Below, piece by piece: positions 44,616 through 58,943 of a stretch of DNA of 64,000 nt. The notes beneath the pieces were generated by a model. The model was given only the letters and a program-made list of their open reading frames with translations. It searched no databases and was not told the origin of the DNA. Made by a program: the position numbers and the translations under genes. Position 1 is the first letter of the stretch; each line of letters opens with the position of its first letter. Source of the DNA: Agilicoccus flavus (GTDB lineage Bacteria; Actinomycetota; Actinomycetes; Actinomycetales; Dermatophilaceae); NCBI RefSeq assembly GCF_014857905.1, contig NZ_JACYXE010000002.1:124001-188000 (forward strand), in the 5' to 3' direction.

Positions 44616-45002
44616 ATGGTCTCCCGCACATCGAACTTCTGCATCGACGCCGCCGACCCCTACGCCCAGGCCACCTGGTGGGCCCAGGTCCTCGACGACT
44701 TCGTCCTCGACGACGAGTCCGCCCCCGGCGAGGACGAGTGCGGCCTGGAGGGGCCGGCCGGTCGCTGGATCGGCTTCCTCAAGGTTCCCGAGCCCAAGAC
44801 GGTCAAGAACCGCATGCACATGTGCCTGCGCCCGGTCGACGCGGACCGCGACGCCGAGGTGGAACGCATCCTCGGGCTCGGGGCCACGATGGTCGACGAC
44901 CGCCGCGGCCACGAGGGGTGGGCCGTCCTCGCCGACCCCGAGGGCAACGAGTTCTGCGTCCTGCGGACCCCGGCCGACGAGGCCGGGGTGTCGCGCGCCT
45001 GA
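44616..45002 (+). CDS. VOC/glyoxalase-like protein
   Basis: The 128-residue vicinal-oxygen-chelate fold protein has FCIDAADPYAQATWWAQVLDDFV, GRWIGFLKVPEPKTVKNRMHMCLRP and GWAVLADPEGNEFCVLRTP. The usual metal ligands appear only partly (His in RMHMCL, Glu in GNEFCV). Members of this actinobacterial subgroup have no assigned reaction. Start ATG 44616; an ATG at 44607 would add three residues. It is followed by the second inverted-repeat element. Confidence 0.8.
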   Translation: MVSRTSNFCIDAADPYAQATWWAQVLDDFVLDDESAPGEDECGLEGPAGRWIGFLKVPEPKTVKNRMHMCLRPVDADRDAEVERILGLGATMVDDRRGHEGWAVLADPEGNEFCVLRTPADEAGVSRA

Positions 45003-45027
45003 CGCCGGCGCCCTGCGGCCGCGCGTG

Positions 45028-45151
45028 AAGAACCATTCGGGCCGGGTGATGCCCGTGCCGGCGATTCGTCCGCGCGAGAGTGACTGTGGAACAAGGCAAC
45101 TCGACATCGCGGGTCCGCGGGCGGCTGATCGACCCGGCCCGAATGGTTCTT
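45028..45151. repeat. 124-bp element with 20-bp inverted ends, copy 2 (MITE/REP-like)
   Basis: Perfect 20-bp inverted repeats at 45028-45047 and 45132-45151 share the core AACCATTCGGGCCGGGT with the element at 35552-35665. It sits between two convergent genes (ends at 45002 and 45189). The interior is unlike copy 1 except near the right end. Confidence 0.7.
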
Positions 45152-45188
45152 GCCTGCGGTTGGCCCGCCGATGTGGCCCGGCTCGTTC

Positions 45189-45797
45189 TTACTCCTGCTC
45201 CAGGCCGGGGCCGTCGGGCGGGGTGAGGGGGCCGGTCGTGTCGAGGAGCGCCTCGTCCAGCCGGGCGCGGACCTCGGCCACGGTGACCTCGACGGACATC
45301 CCGGAGGTGTCGAGCCACAGGCCGGCGCGGGGCGTGTCGGCGACGCCCTCGGCGAGCGCCTCGACGGTGATCGTGCCGGCGTAGCCCCGCGTCGGACGCC
45401 CCTCGTCCCGCGCGCGGAGCGTGTCGAGGTCGGGGCAGAGCATGACGACGTGCAGCGGCGCCGGCGACACGAAGTCGACGAAGTCCTCGAACAGCTCACC
45501 GAACACGTTGTCGCTGATGACAGCGTCGAACCCCGCCCGCTGGTACGTCTCGGCGACGGCGATGGCGGCGTTCCAGCGCAGGAAGAGCTGCTCGAGCGCG
45601 TCCCGCGTCAGCGGCAGCTCGACCTCGACCGCTCCAGAGACGACGAGCGCGGCGATCGCGTCCCCGTCGACGTGGACCGCGCGGGGCAGGCTCCGGGCGA
45701 GCGCCCGCCCGACCGTCGTCTTCCCGGCCGCCTGGGCACCCGTGACGAGCACGAGCCTGCCGGGGGTGGGCTCGTCCGAGCCGGGCGTCGCTGTCAT
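45189..45797 (-). CDS. P-loop phosphotransferase-like protein
   Basis: The 202-residue protein has the P-loop [15 protein letters not shown] (residues about 20-34), [25 protein letters not shown] and [22 protein letters not shown] in the lid/base region. It resembles small-molecule kinases of the chloramphenicol phosphotransferase/AAA group. The substrate is unknown. The leader has CACAGT 6 nt before the ATG and no Shine-Dalgarno, a weak candidate for leaderless initiation. Confidence 0.75.
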   Translation of the reverse strand: MTATPGSDEPTPGRLVLVTGAQAAGKTTVGRALARSLPRAVHVDGDAIAALVVSGAVEVELPLTRDALEQLFLRWNAAIAVAETYQRAGFDAVISDNVFGELFEDFVDFVSPAPLHVVMLCPDLDTLRARDEGRPTRGYAGTITVEALAEGVADTPRAGLWLDTSGMSVEVTVAEVRARLDEALLDTTGPLTPPDGPGLEQE

Positions 45798-45864
45798 GGC
45801 CCCACTGTGCCGCAGGCGAGGCCGCTGCTCGTCGTGGGCCGGGGCGGTGTCGCGGGGCGGTGAG

Positions 45865-45904
45865 GGAAGGGGCCCCGACGCGCGGTCGCGTCGGGGCCCC
45901 TTCC
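45865..45904. terminator. Bidirectional terminator at the 3' end of pgm
   Basis: Perfect 18-bp arms (GGAAGGGGCCCCGACGCG at 45865-45882 and its complement at 45887-45904) around the loop CGGT, 12 bp beyond the pgm stop. It is the strongest hairpin in the window. Confidence 0.85.
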
Positions 45905-45916
45905 GGTACCGGAGGC

Positions 45917-47581
<1,665 letters not shown>

Positions 47582-47700
47582 GGGGCCATCCTTGCAGCCG
47601 CCGGGCCCTGGGTGGCGGGTGCGGCTCGGCGACCGGCAAGGGCCCCTGGGCGCCGCGGGGGTGGAAGATACACCCTCGATGCCGCCGAAGACGGAGGGCG

Positions 47701-47729
47701 TGGACGTGTCGTATCTCACACGCTACGGT
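47701..47729 (+). promoter_or_regulatory. Possible ctaD promoter
   Basis: The -35 TGGACG (47701-47706), 17-bp spacer and -10 TACGGT (47724-47729) would give a leader of about 140 nt before ATG 47879. Confidence 0.4.
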
Positions 47730-47878
47730 GGGGCGACCGGGCCAGCAGCGTTTCCCGCCCTCGCGGGAGTCGCCGGAACCACGCCGAACGTGACGACAGG
47801 CCGGCCGTGTCCGCAACCCGGGCAGGCGCCGTCGAGCCGCGGCCCGGCGTCGCCGTCGTGCATGGCCCAGGAGGCGCC

Positions 47879-49597
47879 ATGTCCAGGCTCTCGACGACGG
47901 CCAGACCGTCGAGGACGACCACCCGGTCACGCAACCCCGGGTATCCCGGCCGCCCCGGTCGACGCAGACGCTCCGAGCCGGCCCGCCCACCCCCGCCACC
48001 GCCGGGTCACCGGGGGCGACGCGTCCTCGGCTGGGTGACGAGCACCGACCACAAGGTCATCGGCAACCTCTATCTCGTCACGGTCTTCGGGTTCTTCATG
48101 ATCGGCGGGCTGCTCGCCATGATCATCCGCGCGGAGCTGTTCGCACCGGGGTTGCAGGTCGTCGACAACCTCGAGCAGTTCAATCAGATGTTCACGATGC
48201 ACGGCTCGATCATGCTGTTGCTCTTCGCGACCCCGTTCTTCGCCGGCTTCGCCAACGCGATCATGCCGCTGCAGATCGGTGCGCCGGACGTCGCCTTCCC
48301 CCGACTCAACATGCTCGCCTACTGGTTCTATCTGTTCGGCGGGCTCATGGCCGTCTCAGTATTCCTCGTCCCCGGCGGCGCGGCCTCCTTCGGGTGGTTC
48401 GCCTACGCCCCGCTCTCGAACGCCACCTTCACTCCCGGCCTCGGGGGCGACCTGTGGCTCGTCGGCCTGGCGCTGTCCGGCTTCGGCACCATTCTCGGCG
48501 GCGTCAACTTCGTCACGACGATCGTCTGCCTGCGGGCCCCCGGGATGACGATGTTCCGGATGCCGCTCTTCACGTGGACGGTCCTCATCACCTCGATCAT
48601 GGTGCTCATGGCGTTCCCGGTGCTCACCGCCGCCTTCTTCGAGATCATCAGCGAGGTCCTGCCGGTGTTCTCGCGGAAGCCGCTCTTCGGCTACAAGGGG
48701 CTCATCTTCGCGACGATCGCCATCGCCGCGCTCTCCATGACGGTGTGGGCGCACCACATGTACGCGACGGGTCAGGTGCTGCTGCCCTTCTTCGCCATGA
48801 TGTCCATGCTCATCGCCGTGCCGACCGGGGTGAAGTTCTTCAACTGGGTCGGCACGATGTGGGGCGGATCGCTCACCTTCGAGACGCCGATGGTGTGGGC
48901 GCTCGGTTTCCTCACGACGTTCCTCTTCGGGGGTCTGACGGGCATCGTCCTCGCCAGCCCGGCGCTGGACTTCCACGTGACCGACACGTACTTCGTCGTC
49001 GCCCACTTCCACTACACCGTGTTCGGCACCGTCGTCTTCGCGATGTTCGCGGGCTTCTACTTCTGGTGGCCCAAGCTGACGGGGCGGATGCTGGACGAGA
49101 AACTCGGCAAGGTGCACTTCGCCATGCTCTTCATCGGATTCCACGGCACGTTCCTCATCCAGCACGTGCTGGGCATGCAGAACATGCCGCGCCGCTACGG
49201 CGACTACCTCGTCGAGGACGGGGTGACGGGCCTCAACCAGGTCTCGTCGATGTTCGCCTTCCTCCTCGGCGCCTCCACCCTCGTGTTCCTCTACAACGTG
49301 TGGCGGTCGCGCTCGGCGCCTCTCGTGCTGGACGACGACCCCTGGGGGTACGGTTCGTCGCTGGAGTGGGCCACCTCGTGCCCGCCGCCCCGGCACAACT
49401 TCGACCAGATCCCCCGCATCCGCTCCGAGCGACCGGCCTTCGACCTGCACCACCCGGAGGCCTCGGCGCAGGAGACGACCCAGGTGGACCCCGACCCGCA
49501 CACCCTGGCGAGATTGGAGGAGTCGACCGGCCGGGAGACGACCGGCCGGGGCCCGACCACCCGGGGCGCCGCCGATCGCGACCCCCCGGTGCGCTGA
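47879..49597 (+). CDS. ctaD: Cytochrome c oxidase subunit I with in-frame loss of the HPEVY segment
   Basis: Subunit I of an aa3-type heme-copper oxidase, 572 residues with an extra Arg/Pro-rich N-terminus (1-48). Heme ligands are present (FTMHGSIML and [10 protein letters not shown]), as are the CuB histidine pair (VWAHHMY) and the K-channel region. Compared with Mycobacterium tuberculosis CtaD, however, about 43 residues are missing at residue 252/253 (near base 48634). FPVLTAA runs directly into [16 protein letters not shown], so the WQHLFWFFGHPEVY segment is absent. It carries the third CuB ligand and the cross-linked tyrosine. As written it should not reduce oxygen. No ctaC, ctaE or ctaF is nearby. 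AGGAGG lies 4 nt before the ATG. Confidence 0.93.
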   Translation: MSRLSTTARPSRTTTRSRNPGYPGRPGRRRRSEPARPPPPPPGHRGRRVLGWVTSTDHKVIGNLYLVTVFGFFMIGGLLAMIIRAELFAPGLQVVDNLEQFNQMFTMHGSIMLLLFATPFFAGFANAIMPLQIGAPDVAFPRLNMLAYWFYLFGGLMAVSVFLVPGGAASFGWFAYAPLSNATFTPGLGGDLWLVGLALSGFGTILGGVNFVTTIVCLRAPGMTMFRMPLFTWTVLITSIMVLMAFPVLTAAFFEIISEVLPVFSRKPLFGYKGLIFATIAIAALSMTVWAHHMYATGQVLLPFFAMMSMLIAVPTGVKFFNWVGTMWGGSLTFETPMVWALGFLTTFLFGGLTGIVLASPALDFHVTDTYFVVAHFHYTVFGTVVFAMFAGFYFWWPKLTGRMLDEKLGKVHFAMLFIGFHGTFLIQHVLGMQNMPRRYGDYLVEDGVTGLNQVSSMFAFLLGASTLVFLYNVWRSRSAPLVLDDDPWGYGSSLEWATSCPPPRHNFDQIPRIRSERPAFDLHHPEASAQETTQVDPDPHTLARLEESTGRETTGRGPTTRGAADRDPPVR

Positions 49598-49601
49598 CCG
49601 C

Positions 49602-50399
49602 CTAGCCGCCGAGATCGACGGGCGCGACGACGGGACGCTTCGCGGAGCGCCCGTCGCCGCTGCTGCGGCCCCGCATATGGCGGTGGACCCAGGGCGCGAG
49701 ATGCGTGCGGGCCCATTCCCGGTTCGCCGCCATCGACGCGAGCCGCGTGAGCGGCGTCGCGGGCGGGAGGGCCTCGAGGGGCTCGACGTCGTCGAGACCG
49801 AGGGTCCAGGCGGCGGCGTCGGCGACGACCCGGTGCCCGCGGGAGCTGAAGTGGATCCGGTCGGGCGCCCACATGCGCAGGTCCTGCAGCTCACGCAGCG
49901 TCCACAGGTCGACGACGGGGCAGTCGTGCCGCTGGGCGATGCCCCAGACGTGGGCGGTCAGCTCGGCCATGCGCGGGTTGACCCGACCGACGATCGGCAT
50001 CCACCCGATGTCGGGCGCGGTCACCATGAGCACGTCGGCGCCCGTCTCGCGCACCCGCGCGACGGCGGCCTCGAGCCCGTCGGCGACCTCGGCCAGGCTG
50101 ACCCGCGGGCGCAGGAGGTCGTTCCCGCCGGCCGAGATCGAGACGAGGTCGGGAGCGAGGTCGAGCGCGGCGTCGAGCTGCGGGCCGGCCACGTCGGCGA
50201 GCACGCGCCCCCGCACCGCGAGGTTCGCGTAGCCGAAGTCGAGACCGGCCCGGGTGTTGCGTCGCGCCAGCCGCGCGGCGAGCAGGTCGGCCCAGCCGAC
50301 GAACGAGTCGGGGTCGTCGGCCGAGGCGTCCATGAGTCCCTCGGTGAACGAGTCCCCGAGCGCGACGTACCGCTGCCACCTGCGACCCTCGACCTGCAT
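49602..50399 (-). CDS. SGNH/GDSL hydrolase
   Basis: Esterase/lipase-type hydrolase of 265 residues. It has block I YVALGDSFTEGLMD (nucleophile Ser), block II ANLAVRGR, block III SISAGGNDLLRP, and block V DRIHFSSRGHRVVADA with the catalytic Asp and His. There is no signal peptide, so it is cytosolic. The C-terminus is basic. The only in-frame start near the conserved region is ATG 50399, directly behind GGAGG, an unusually short spacing. It converges with ctaD, leaving 4 bp. A -10 TAGCGT is at 50450-50455. Confidence 0.9.
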   Translation of the reverse strand: MQVEGRRWQRYVALGDSFTEGLMDASADDPDSFVGWADLLAARLARRNTRAGLDFGYANLAVRGRVLADVAGPQLDAALDLAPDLVSISAGGNDLLRPRVSLAEVADGLEAAVARVRETGADVLMVTAPDIGWMPIVGRVNPRMAELTAHVWGIAQRHDCPVVDLWTLRELQDLRMWAPDRIHFSSRGHRVVADAAAWTLGLDDVEPLEALPPATPLTRLASMAANREWARTHLAPWVHRHMRGRSSGDGRSAKRPVVAPVDLGG

Positions 50400-50449
50400 C
50401 CTCCGGTGACCCCCCGTCGTCGATCCTCGTCGGTACTCGTGCGGCCCCG

Positions 50450-50455
50450 ACGCTA
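50450..50455 (-). promoter_or_regulatory. -10 box for the SGNH hydrolase gene
   Basis: TAGCGT on the minus strand, about 50 nt before the start. The 16-nt sequence GATAGCGTCGGGGCCG is identical to that around the glgE promoter at 58650, suggesting a related promoter. Confidence 0.4.
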
Positions 50456-50519
50456 TCAACCCGCGCTCCGCCCGCCCCGGCGCCCTCCGCCCGCACCGGC
50501 GGGCCCACGGCCAGGACGC

Positions 50520-50557
50520 GGCGCGCCCCTCGACCGCGAGGGTCGAGGGGGCGCGCC
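50520..50557 (-). terminator. Terminator of the glgE-treS-mak::glgB operon
   Basis: The 16-bp arms GGCGCGCCCCTCGACC (50520-50535) and complement (50541-50557, one bulged G) lie just beyond the glgB stop at 50576. Confidence 0.75.
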
Positions 50558-50575
50558 GTGACACGGCGGGGACGC

Positions 50576-53500
50576 TCAGGTGATCGTCGGCGGCGCGTCC
50601 GTCGGGTTCGCGAGGTCGGCGTCGCGCTCGGCGCCGCTGCCGGAGGTCCCCACGGGGGGTTCGGCGATCTCCTCGGGCGAGACGTCGGCCGCGACGGCCT
50701 CCTCCTCGACGACGGGTGCCCCGCTCAGTTCGGGCCGGGCCACCCCGGGGGTGCGGGCGCGGCGCGAGGCGTCGGCGCTCGGGAGCGGCTCCGACGGCGT
50801 CGACGTCGGCTCGAACCACACCGCACCGAGCTTGGGCAGCGTGATGAGCGCCGAGTACGGCTGCCCGTGCCACGGCACCTCCTCGGCCACGACCTGACCG
50901 AGGTTGCCGACCCCCGAACCGCCGTAGTCGGTCGAGTCGGTGTTGAGGACCTCGCGCCACGGGCCCGGGTGGGGCAGGCCGACGCGGTAGCGGTGGTGCT
51001 CCGTGCCCGCGAAGTTGACGACGGCGGCGAGGACCGGGCGCTCACCCGACTCGTCGGCGGTGCCGTACCGCAGGTAGGAGTACGTGTTGCCGGCGGCGTC
51101 GTTCGCGTCGATCCACGCGAAGCCCGACGGGTCGTTGTCGTGCGCCCACAGCGCCGGGCGGGACGTGTAGAGCCGGTTGAGGTCCTTGAGCAGCGCGTGC
51201 ATCTTCCAGTGCGGCTCGTGGTCGAGCAGCCACCAGTCGAGGCTGCGCGCGTCGGCCCACTCCGACTCCTGCGCGAACTCCTGGCCCATGAAGATCAGCT
51301 GCTTGCCGGGGTGGCTCCACATGAAGGCGTAGTACGAGCGCAGGCCGGCGAGCTGCTCCCACCGGTCGCCCGGCATCTTCCGCAGCATCGAGCCCTTGCC
51401 GTAGACGACCTCGTCGTGGCTGATGGGCAGGCAGAACTTCTCGGAGTACGCGTACACCATCGCGAACGTCATCTGGTGGTGGTGGTACTGCCGGTAGACG
51501 GGCGGCTGCTCGACGTAGGAGAGCGTGTCGTGCATCCAGCCCATGTTCCACTTCAGCCCGAACCCGAGCCCGCCGAGGTACGTGGGCGTCGTGATCCCGG
51601 GCCAGCTCGTCGACTCCTCGGCGATCGTCACGGCGCCGGGGTAACGGCGGTAGACGGTCGCGTTCATCTCCTGCAGGAGCTCTACGGCCTCGAGGTGCTC
51701 GCGGCCGCCGTAGCGGTTGGGCAGCCACTCGCCGTCGTTGCGCGAGTAGTCGAGGTAGAGCATCGAGGCGACGGCGTCGACGCGCAGCCCGTCGACGTGG
51801 AACTCCTCGATCCAGTACGAGGCGTTGGCCACGAGGAAGTTGCGCACCTGCGGGCGGCCGAAGTCGAACACGTGGGTGCCCCAGTCGGGCTGGTCGCCGC
51901 GGCGGGGGTCCGGGTGCTCGTAGAGGGCCTGCCCGTCGAACTTCGCGAGCGCGAACGAGTCCTTGGGGAAGTGACCCGGGACCCAGTCGAGGATGACCCC
52001 GATGCCGGCCTGGTGCAGGCGGTCCACGAGGTAGCGGAACTCGTCGGGCGAGCCGAACCGCGACGTCGGGGCGTAGTAGCCGGTGACCTGGTAGCCCCAG
52101 CTCGGCCCGTACGGGTGCTCCATGACGGGCATGAACTCGACGTGCGTGAAGCCGAGGTCGCTGACGTAGTTGACGAGGTGCTCGGCGAGCTCGGTGTAGC
52201 TCAGACCCTGGCGCCACGAGCCGAGGTGGACCTCGTAGACGCTCATGGGCGCGTTCTGCGCGTCGGTGTTCTCGCGCCGCTCGAGCCACTGCGCGTCGCC
52301 CCACTCGTACCCCGAGCGGGTGACGACGGAGGCCGTCTCGGGCGGGCACTGGGTGGCGCGGGCCATCGGGTCGGCCTTGGGTCGCCAGTAGCCGTCGGCC
52401 CCGAGGATCTCGTACTTGTACGTCGTGTTCTCGGCGACGCCGGGCACGAACAGCTCCCACAGGCCGGTCGAGCCGAGGGCGCGCATCGGGTGCGACTGGC
52501 CGTTCCAGTGGTTGAACTCACCGATGAGGCGGACGGCGCGGGCGTTGGGGGCCCACACGGCGAAGCTCGTGCCGACGACCTCGCCCATCGCGCCGGGGTA
52601 GGTGCGTACGTGCGAGCCGAGCACCCGCCACAGCTCCTCGTGGCGGCCCTCGCCGATGAGGTGGAGGTCGACGTCGCCGAGGGTCGGCCAGAAGCGGTAG
52701 GGGTCATCCTGCGTGATCGCCTCGCCGCCGGCGTAGGTCACTTTCAGGCGGTAGTCGGACAGCTCGGCGCGGTCGAGGTGGACGACCCAGACGCCCGAGT
52801 GCTCGTGGGTCATCGGGTGGACCGAGCCGTCGGGCAGCTCGACCTCGACGCTCTCCGCCAGGGGCCGCAGCGCCCGGACGGTGACGCCGCCCGCGAAGGG
52901 GTGCGCGCCGAGGACGTGGTGCGGGTCGCCGTGGCCGCCGCGCGCGAGCAGGGCGAGCTCGTCGCCGTCGACGGGACGCGGGCCCGACGGCCGGTCGCCG
53001 GCGGGGGAGTCGGCGCCGTCGGATCCGGCGGGGGAGTCTGCGGGGGTGACACCGGCGGCGGGCGTGGGCACGCCCGAACCGGCCACGGCGCCGGTCGCGC
53101 CCGTGGTCCCCGCGGCGTCGGCGGACTCGGCGTCGACCGCCGGGTCGACGACGGGGTCTCCCGAGGCGACGACGCCGGTCGAGGACGTCTGAGCTGTGGG
53201 GTTGTCGGGGTGTGTGGGGGCCGCGAGATCCGGCCGGCCGGTGGACGCCTGGTCCGAGCGGGTCGGGGGGGTGGGGTCCGACATGGGGGTCGGTGTCCTT
53301 TCGGTCGGGGCGGTCGGAGGACCGCCGTGACCCGCGACGACCGGCGTCACGGGGACGTCGTGGTCGTCGCTCAGGTCGGGGATGGCGCTGGGGCTGACGC
53401 GGACGCGCGCCGAGCCGGGCTGCGGCTCGCACAGGCGAGCGACGGCGCCGGCGGGGATGGGCAGCCACGCGGGGCGGTTGCGCGCCTCGTAGCCGACCTC

Positions 53501-54884
53501 GTACAGCGCCTTGTCGAGTTCGAGTGCGGCGAGCAGGGTCGCGCTGTTCGGGTCGTGCCGGGGGTCGGCGCCGGAGCGCGCGGCGTACCCGGCGAGGAAC
53601 GCCTCGCGGGCGTCCGCGGCCCAGCGCGCCGCGGCGGACGGGCCGGCGGCGGCGGTGCCGGGATCGGACGCCGACGCCGAGGCCGACTCCAGGTCGATCG
53701 AGCCGGCCGCGTAGTCGAAGGAGCGGAGCATGCCGGCGACGTCGCGCAAGGCGAGGTCGGGGACGCTGCGCTGGGCCAGGGGCCGCAGGGGCTCGCCCTC
53801 GAAGTCGAGGAGCACCCAGCCCCGCCCTGGCACGCCGAGCACCTGCCCGAGGTGGTAGTCGCCGTGGACGCGATGCAGGCGCGGCCAGTCCACGGACACC
53901 GCGGCCGCGAACACCGCGTCGATGCGGTCGGACAGGCCGGCCAGCTCCGGGTCGGCCGCGAGGGCCGACGCGCGGCGAGAGGCCCACTGGGCGGCGAGGG
54001 CGTCGCGGTCGGAGGCGGTCGCCTCGATCGTCGGCATCGCCTCCGCGAGGACGGCGTGCACCTCGGCGGTCGCCTCGCCGAGGGCGTGGGCCTGCGCGGT
54101 GAAGTCCTGGCCCGCACGCGCCGCGTCGAGCGCCACGCGCCACGCGTCGGCGCTGCCGGGCAGGAACTCCTGCGCGAACGCGAGGTGGCCGCGGGCCTGG
54201 GGAGCGTCCGAGCCGTCGGCGGGCGCGGTCGCCCACGACGCCTCGACGGCGCCGACGGAGGCGGGCACGCGCGTCGACCCGGCGGCCGAGATGGCGCCCT
54301 GCACGACGACGTCGGGGTTCTCGCCGGCCTGCAGCATGCGGAACACCTTGACGATGACGTTGTGGACGACGCCGTCCTCGCCGGTGGCCGCGCAGATGAT
54401 CGACGTGTTCGACTGCTCGCCCGAGAGCACCTTGCTCGCGGTCACCTCCAGCGCCGCCGTGCCGGGCTGCGGTCGGCCGACCACTCGCAGCTCCGGCGTC
54501 CACGACACGCTCGCGTGCTGCGCCTGCACCCGGCCCTGGGCCAGCGCGAGCAGCTGCTGCGCGTACACCGGGTCGTGCGTCGCGTCGTAGACCCACCGGT
54601 GCCCGAGGACGCCGTGCTCGGTCTCGCCGACGAGGGCGCGCTCGGCGCCGTCGAGCGGCGAACCGCGGTAGGTCAGCGGCACCTGGTAGACGACCGGTTC
54701 GTCGCCGGCGGTGTCGAGGACCACGAGGGTCTCGATGCCGACCTCGTCGCGCGGGTCGTCGAGGCGGTAGCCGTCGAGGCGCGTGAGCCGCGGCGTCCGC
54801 CCCTTGTTCGCGTACCACCGCTGCCGCCCGATCCACGCGGAGACGAGCTCGAGCTTGCCGGGTTCGACGGTCGTGTCGTAGATC

Positions 54885-54892
<8 letters not shown>
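50576..54892 (-). CDS. glgB: Maltokinase-branching enzyme fusion (Mak::GlgB)
   Basis: The 1438-residue two-enzyme protein combines steps of the GlgE pathway. Residues about 1-490 are maltokinase (Mak/Pep2: [27 protein letters not shown] at 343-352, LLDFEGEPL at 361-369), which phosphorylates maltose to maltose-1-phosphate. Residues about 490-640 are a Pro/Thr/Ala/Gly linker. Residues about 642-1375 are 1,4-alpha-glucan branching enzyme ([48 protein letters not shown] with nucleophile Asp, AEESTSWPG with acid/base Glu, [14 protein letters not shown]). The tail is acidic. GTG 54892 overlaps the treS stop by 8 bp. Met537 (base 53284), with AGGA 12 nt upstream, could also start GlgB alone. Confidence 0.93.
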
Positions 54893-56599
<1,707 letters not shown>

Positions 56600-56600
<1 letters not shown>

Positions 56601-58642
56601 CAGAACCTCCTGACGTGGATGATGTGCACCGGCTCGCCGTCGCGGCCGACACGGACGAAGTTGTGGGCGCCCCAGTCCCAGGACTCGCCGGTGACGAGGT
56701 CCTTGGCGAGGAACCGGTCGTCCCAGCCGAGGCCGAGCGAGGGCATGTCGAGGTGGATCATCGTCTCCCGCGTGGAGTGCGGGTCGGTCGCGGCGACGAC
56801 GATGACGACGTCGTCGATCCCGTCGCGCGTGTAGCGCTTGGAGAAGCACAGCACCGAGTCGTCCTCGACGATCTGGGCGCGGTAGTTGCGCAGCCACTGC
56901 AGGGCGGGGTGGGCCCGGCGGGCGTCGTTGAGCATGCGCAGGTAGTCGGCGAGCCACAGCTGCCCGGCGAGCGGACCGCCGGGCTCGTAGTCGGCCCAGC
57001 GACGGTCCTTGAACTCGTACTTCTCGTTGTCGATCTGCTCCTCGGCGCCCGGGCGGGCCACGGACTCGATGAGCTCGTAGCCGGCGTAGATGCCGTACGT
57101 GGGCACGAGGGTCGCGGCCAGGGCGGCCCGCAGCTTCCACGCCGTCGGCCCGCCGTACTGCATGTACGGCGTGAGGATGTCGTGGGTCGTGGGCCAGAAG
57201 CTCGGGCGCATGAACGCCGCGGTGTCCTCCGACAGCTCGGTCATGTACTCCTCGAGCTCGGCCTTGCCGTTGCGCCAGGCGTAGTACGTGTAGCTCTGCT
57301 GGAAGCCGACCTTGGCCAGGGCCGCCATCATCGCCGGCCTGGTGAACGCCTCGGCGAGCCAGACGACGTCCGGGTGGTCCTTCGCGACGTCGGCGATGAG
57401 CCACTGCCAGAACTCGACCGGCTTGGTGTGCGGGTTGTCGACGCGGAAGATCTTCACGCCGTGGTCGATCCACACCTGCACGACCCGGCGGACCTCGGCG
57501 TAGATGCCGGCCGGGTCGTTGTCGAAGTTCAGGGGGTAGATGTCCTGGTACTTCTTCGGCGGGTTCTCGGCGAAGGCGATGGTGCCGTCGGCGCGCGTCG
57601 TGAACCACTCGGGGTGGGAGGTGACCCACGGGTGGTCGGGGGAGCACTGCAGCGCGAGGTCGAGGGCGACCTCGAGGCCGAGGTCGGCCGCCCGCGCCAC
57701 GAAGTGGTCGAAGTCGTCGAAGTCGCCGAGGCTGGGCTCGATCGCGTCGTGGCCGCCGTCGGCGCTGCCGATCGCGTACGGGCTGCCCGGGTCGGCCTCG
57801 CCCGCGACGAGGGTGTTGTTGGGGCCCTTGCGGTTCGTGCGACCGATCGGGTGGATCGGGGTGAGGTAGACGACGTCGAAGCCCATCCCGGCGATGGCCG
57901 GCAGGCGCTCGGCGGCGGTGCGCAGCGTGCCGGTGACCCACTCGCCGGTCTCGGGGTCGCGGTGGCAGCCCTCGGAGCGCGGGAAGATCTCGTACCAGGC
58001 GCCGTACAGGGCGCGGACGCGCTCGACGAGCCAGCCGTACTCGGGGCTCGGGGAGACGGAGTCGCGCAGCGGCCGGGCGTGCAGCTCGGCCACCACGTCG
58101 GCGGTCATCCCGGCCGCGAGGCGGGTGGCGGCCGACCGGTCGGCGTCGCGCAGCGCGGCGACGGCGTCGGTGAGGGCGCGCGTGCCCTGCTCGGGGCGCC
58201 CCGGCACCGCCAGCGCGCGCTCGAGGACGAGCGCGCCCTCCTCGAGCATGAGGTCGACGTCGACACCGGCGGCCACCTTGATCGACGCGTCGTGCTCCCA
58301 GGTGCCGTACGGGTCGGACCAGCCCTCGACGCGGAACGACCACGCGCCCTCGGCGTCGGCGACGACCGTGGCCTCCCACAGGGACAGACCGACGTTGGTG
58401 CAGGTCATGGGGACGTGGTGCTCGCGCCCCGCGGCGTCGGTGACGACGACGGTGGCGTTGGCCGCGTCGTGGCCCTCGCGGAACACGCGGGCGGTCACGG
58501 GGACCTGCTCGCCGACGACGGATTTCATGGGGAAGGCGCCGTTCTCGACGACGGGGGTGACGTCGAGCACCGGTATCCGCCCGAGGGGGCGTTGCGGGGG
58601 CGACGACTGGGCGATCGGGGTGTTCGCAGAGGTCGTGGTCAC
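56600..58642 (-). CDS. glgE: Alpha-1,4-glucan:maltose-1-phosphate maltosyltransferase
   Basis: Extends alpha-glucan chains with maltose-1-phosphate. The 680-residue GH13_3 protein has an N-terminal beta-domain ([26 protein letters not shown]), [75 protein letters not shown] (nucleophile Asp), [14 protein letters not shown] (acid/base Glu) and [10 protein letters not shown]. It is first in the glgE-treS-mak::glgB operon. GTG 58642 was chosen because it precedes the conserved [17 protein letters not shown] strand and lies 7 nt after a -10 box. Divergent from glgP. Confidence 0.95.
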
Positions 58643-58943
58643 GGCCCCGACGCTATCGAATCGATGCAGCCGACGACACCCCGAGGCGTGCCTCCCCCCG
58701 GCCGACCCCCGGCCGCCCCGCCGGCCGAGGTGTCGGCGGTCTTGCGCACGCCGCCCATCGGCGCCCGTTTCGTCCCGGATCGGGGCCGACGAGCGGGCGC
58801 CGGGCCCCCTGCCGGCGGCTCGGGAGCGGCCGGAGCGGACCGGCGGTCGCCTATCCTGGCAGGCGAGACCGGACCGTGGTTCCGCGCAGAAGCGGGCCGG
58901 AGCATCCAGCACGTCCGGATCCCTCGACGACTCCGGAGGCGAG
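58643..58943. other. Divergent glgE/glgP intergenic region (301 bp)
   Basis: It holds the glgE promoter at its left end and, for glgP, TATCCT at 58852-58857 as a possible -10. The middle part is GC- and Pro-codon-like but shows no gene I can support. Confidence 0.6.
58650..58678 (-). promoter_or_regulatory. Leaderless promoter of the glgE operon
   Basis: On the minus strand, TGTCGT (58673-58678) as -35, 17-bp spacer, and TAGCGT (58650-58655) as -10, 7 nt before GTG 58642. No Shine-Dalgarno is present. Confidence 0.5.

Noticed and set aside
57894-58943. Upstream extension of the glgP frame
   Set aside because: It runs antisense through glgE. The glgP ATG at 58944 has GGAGG and begins the conserved phosphorylase region shortly after.
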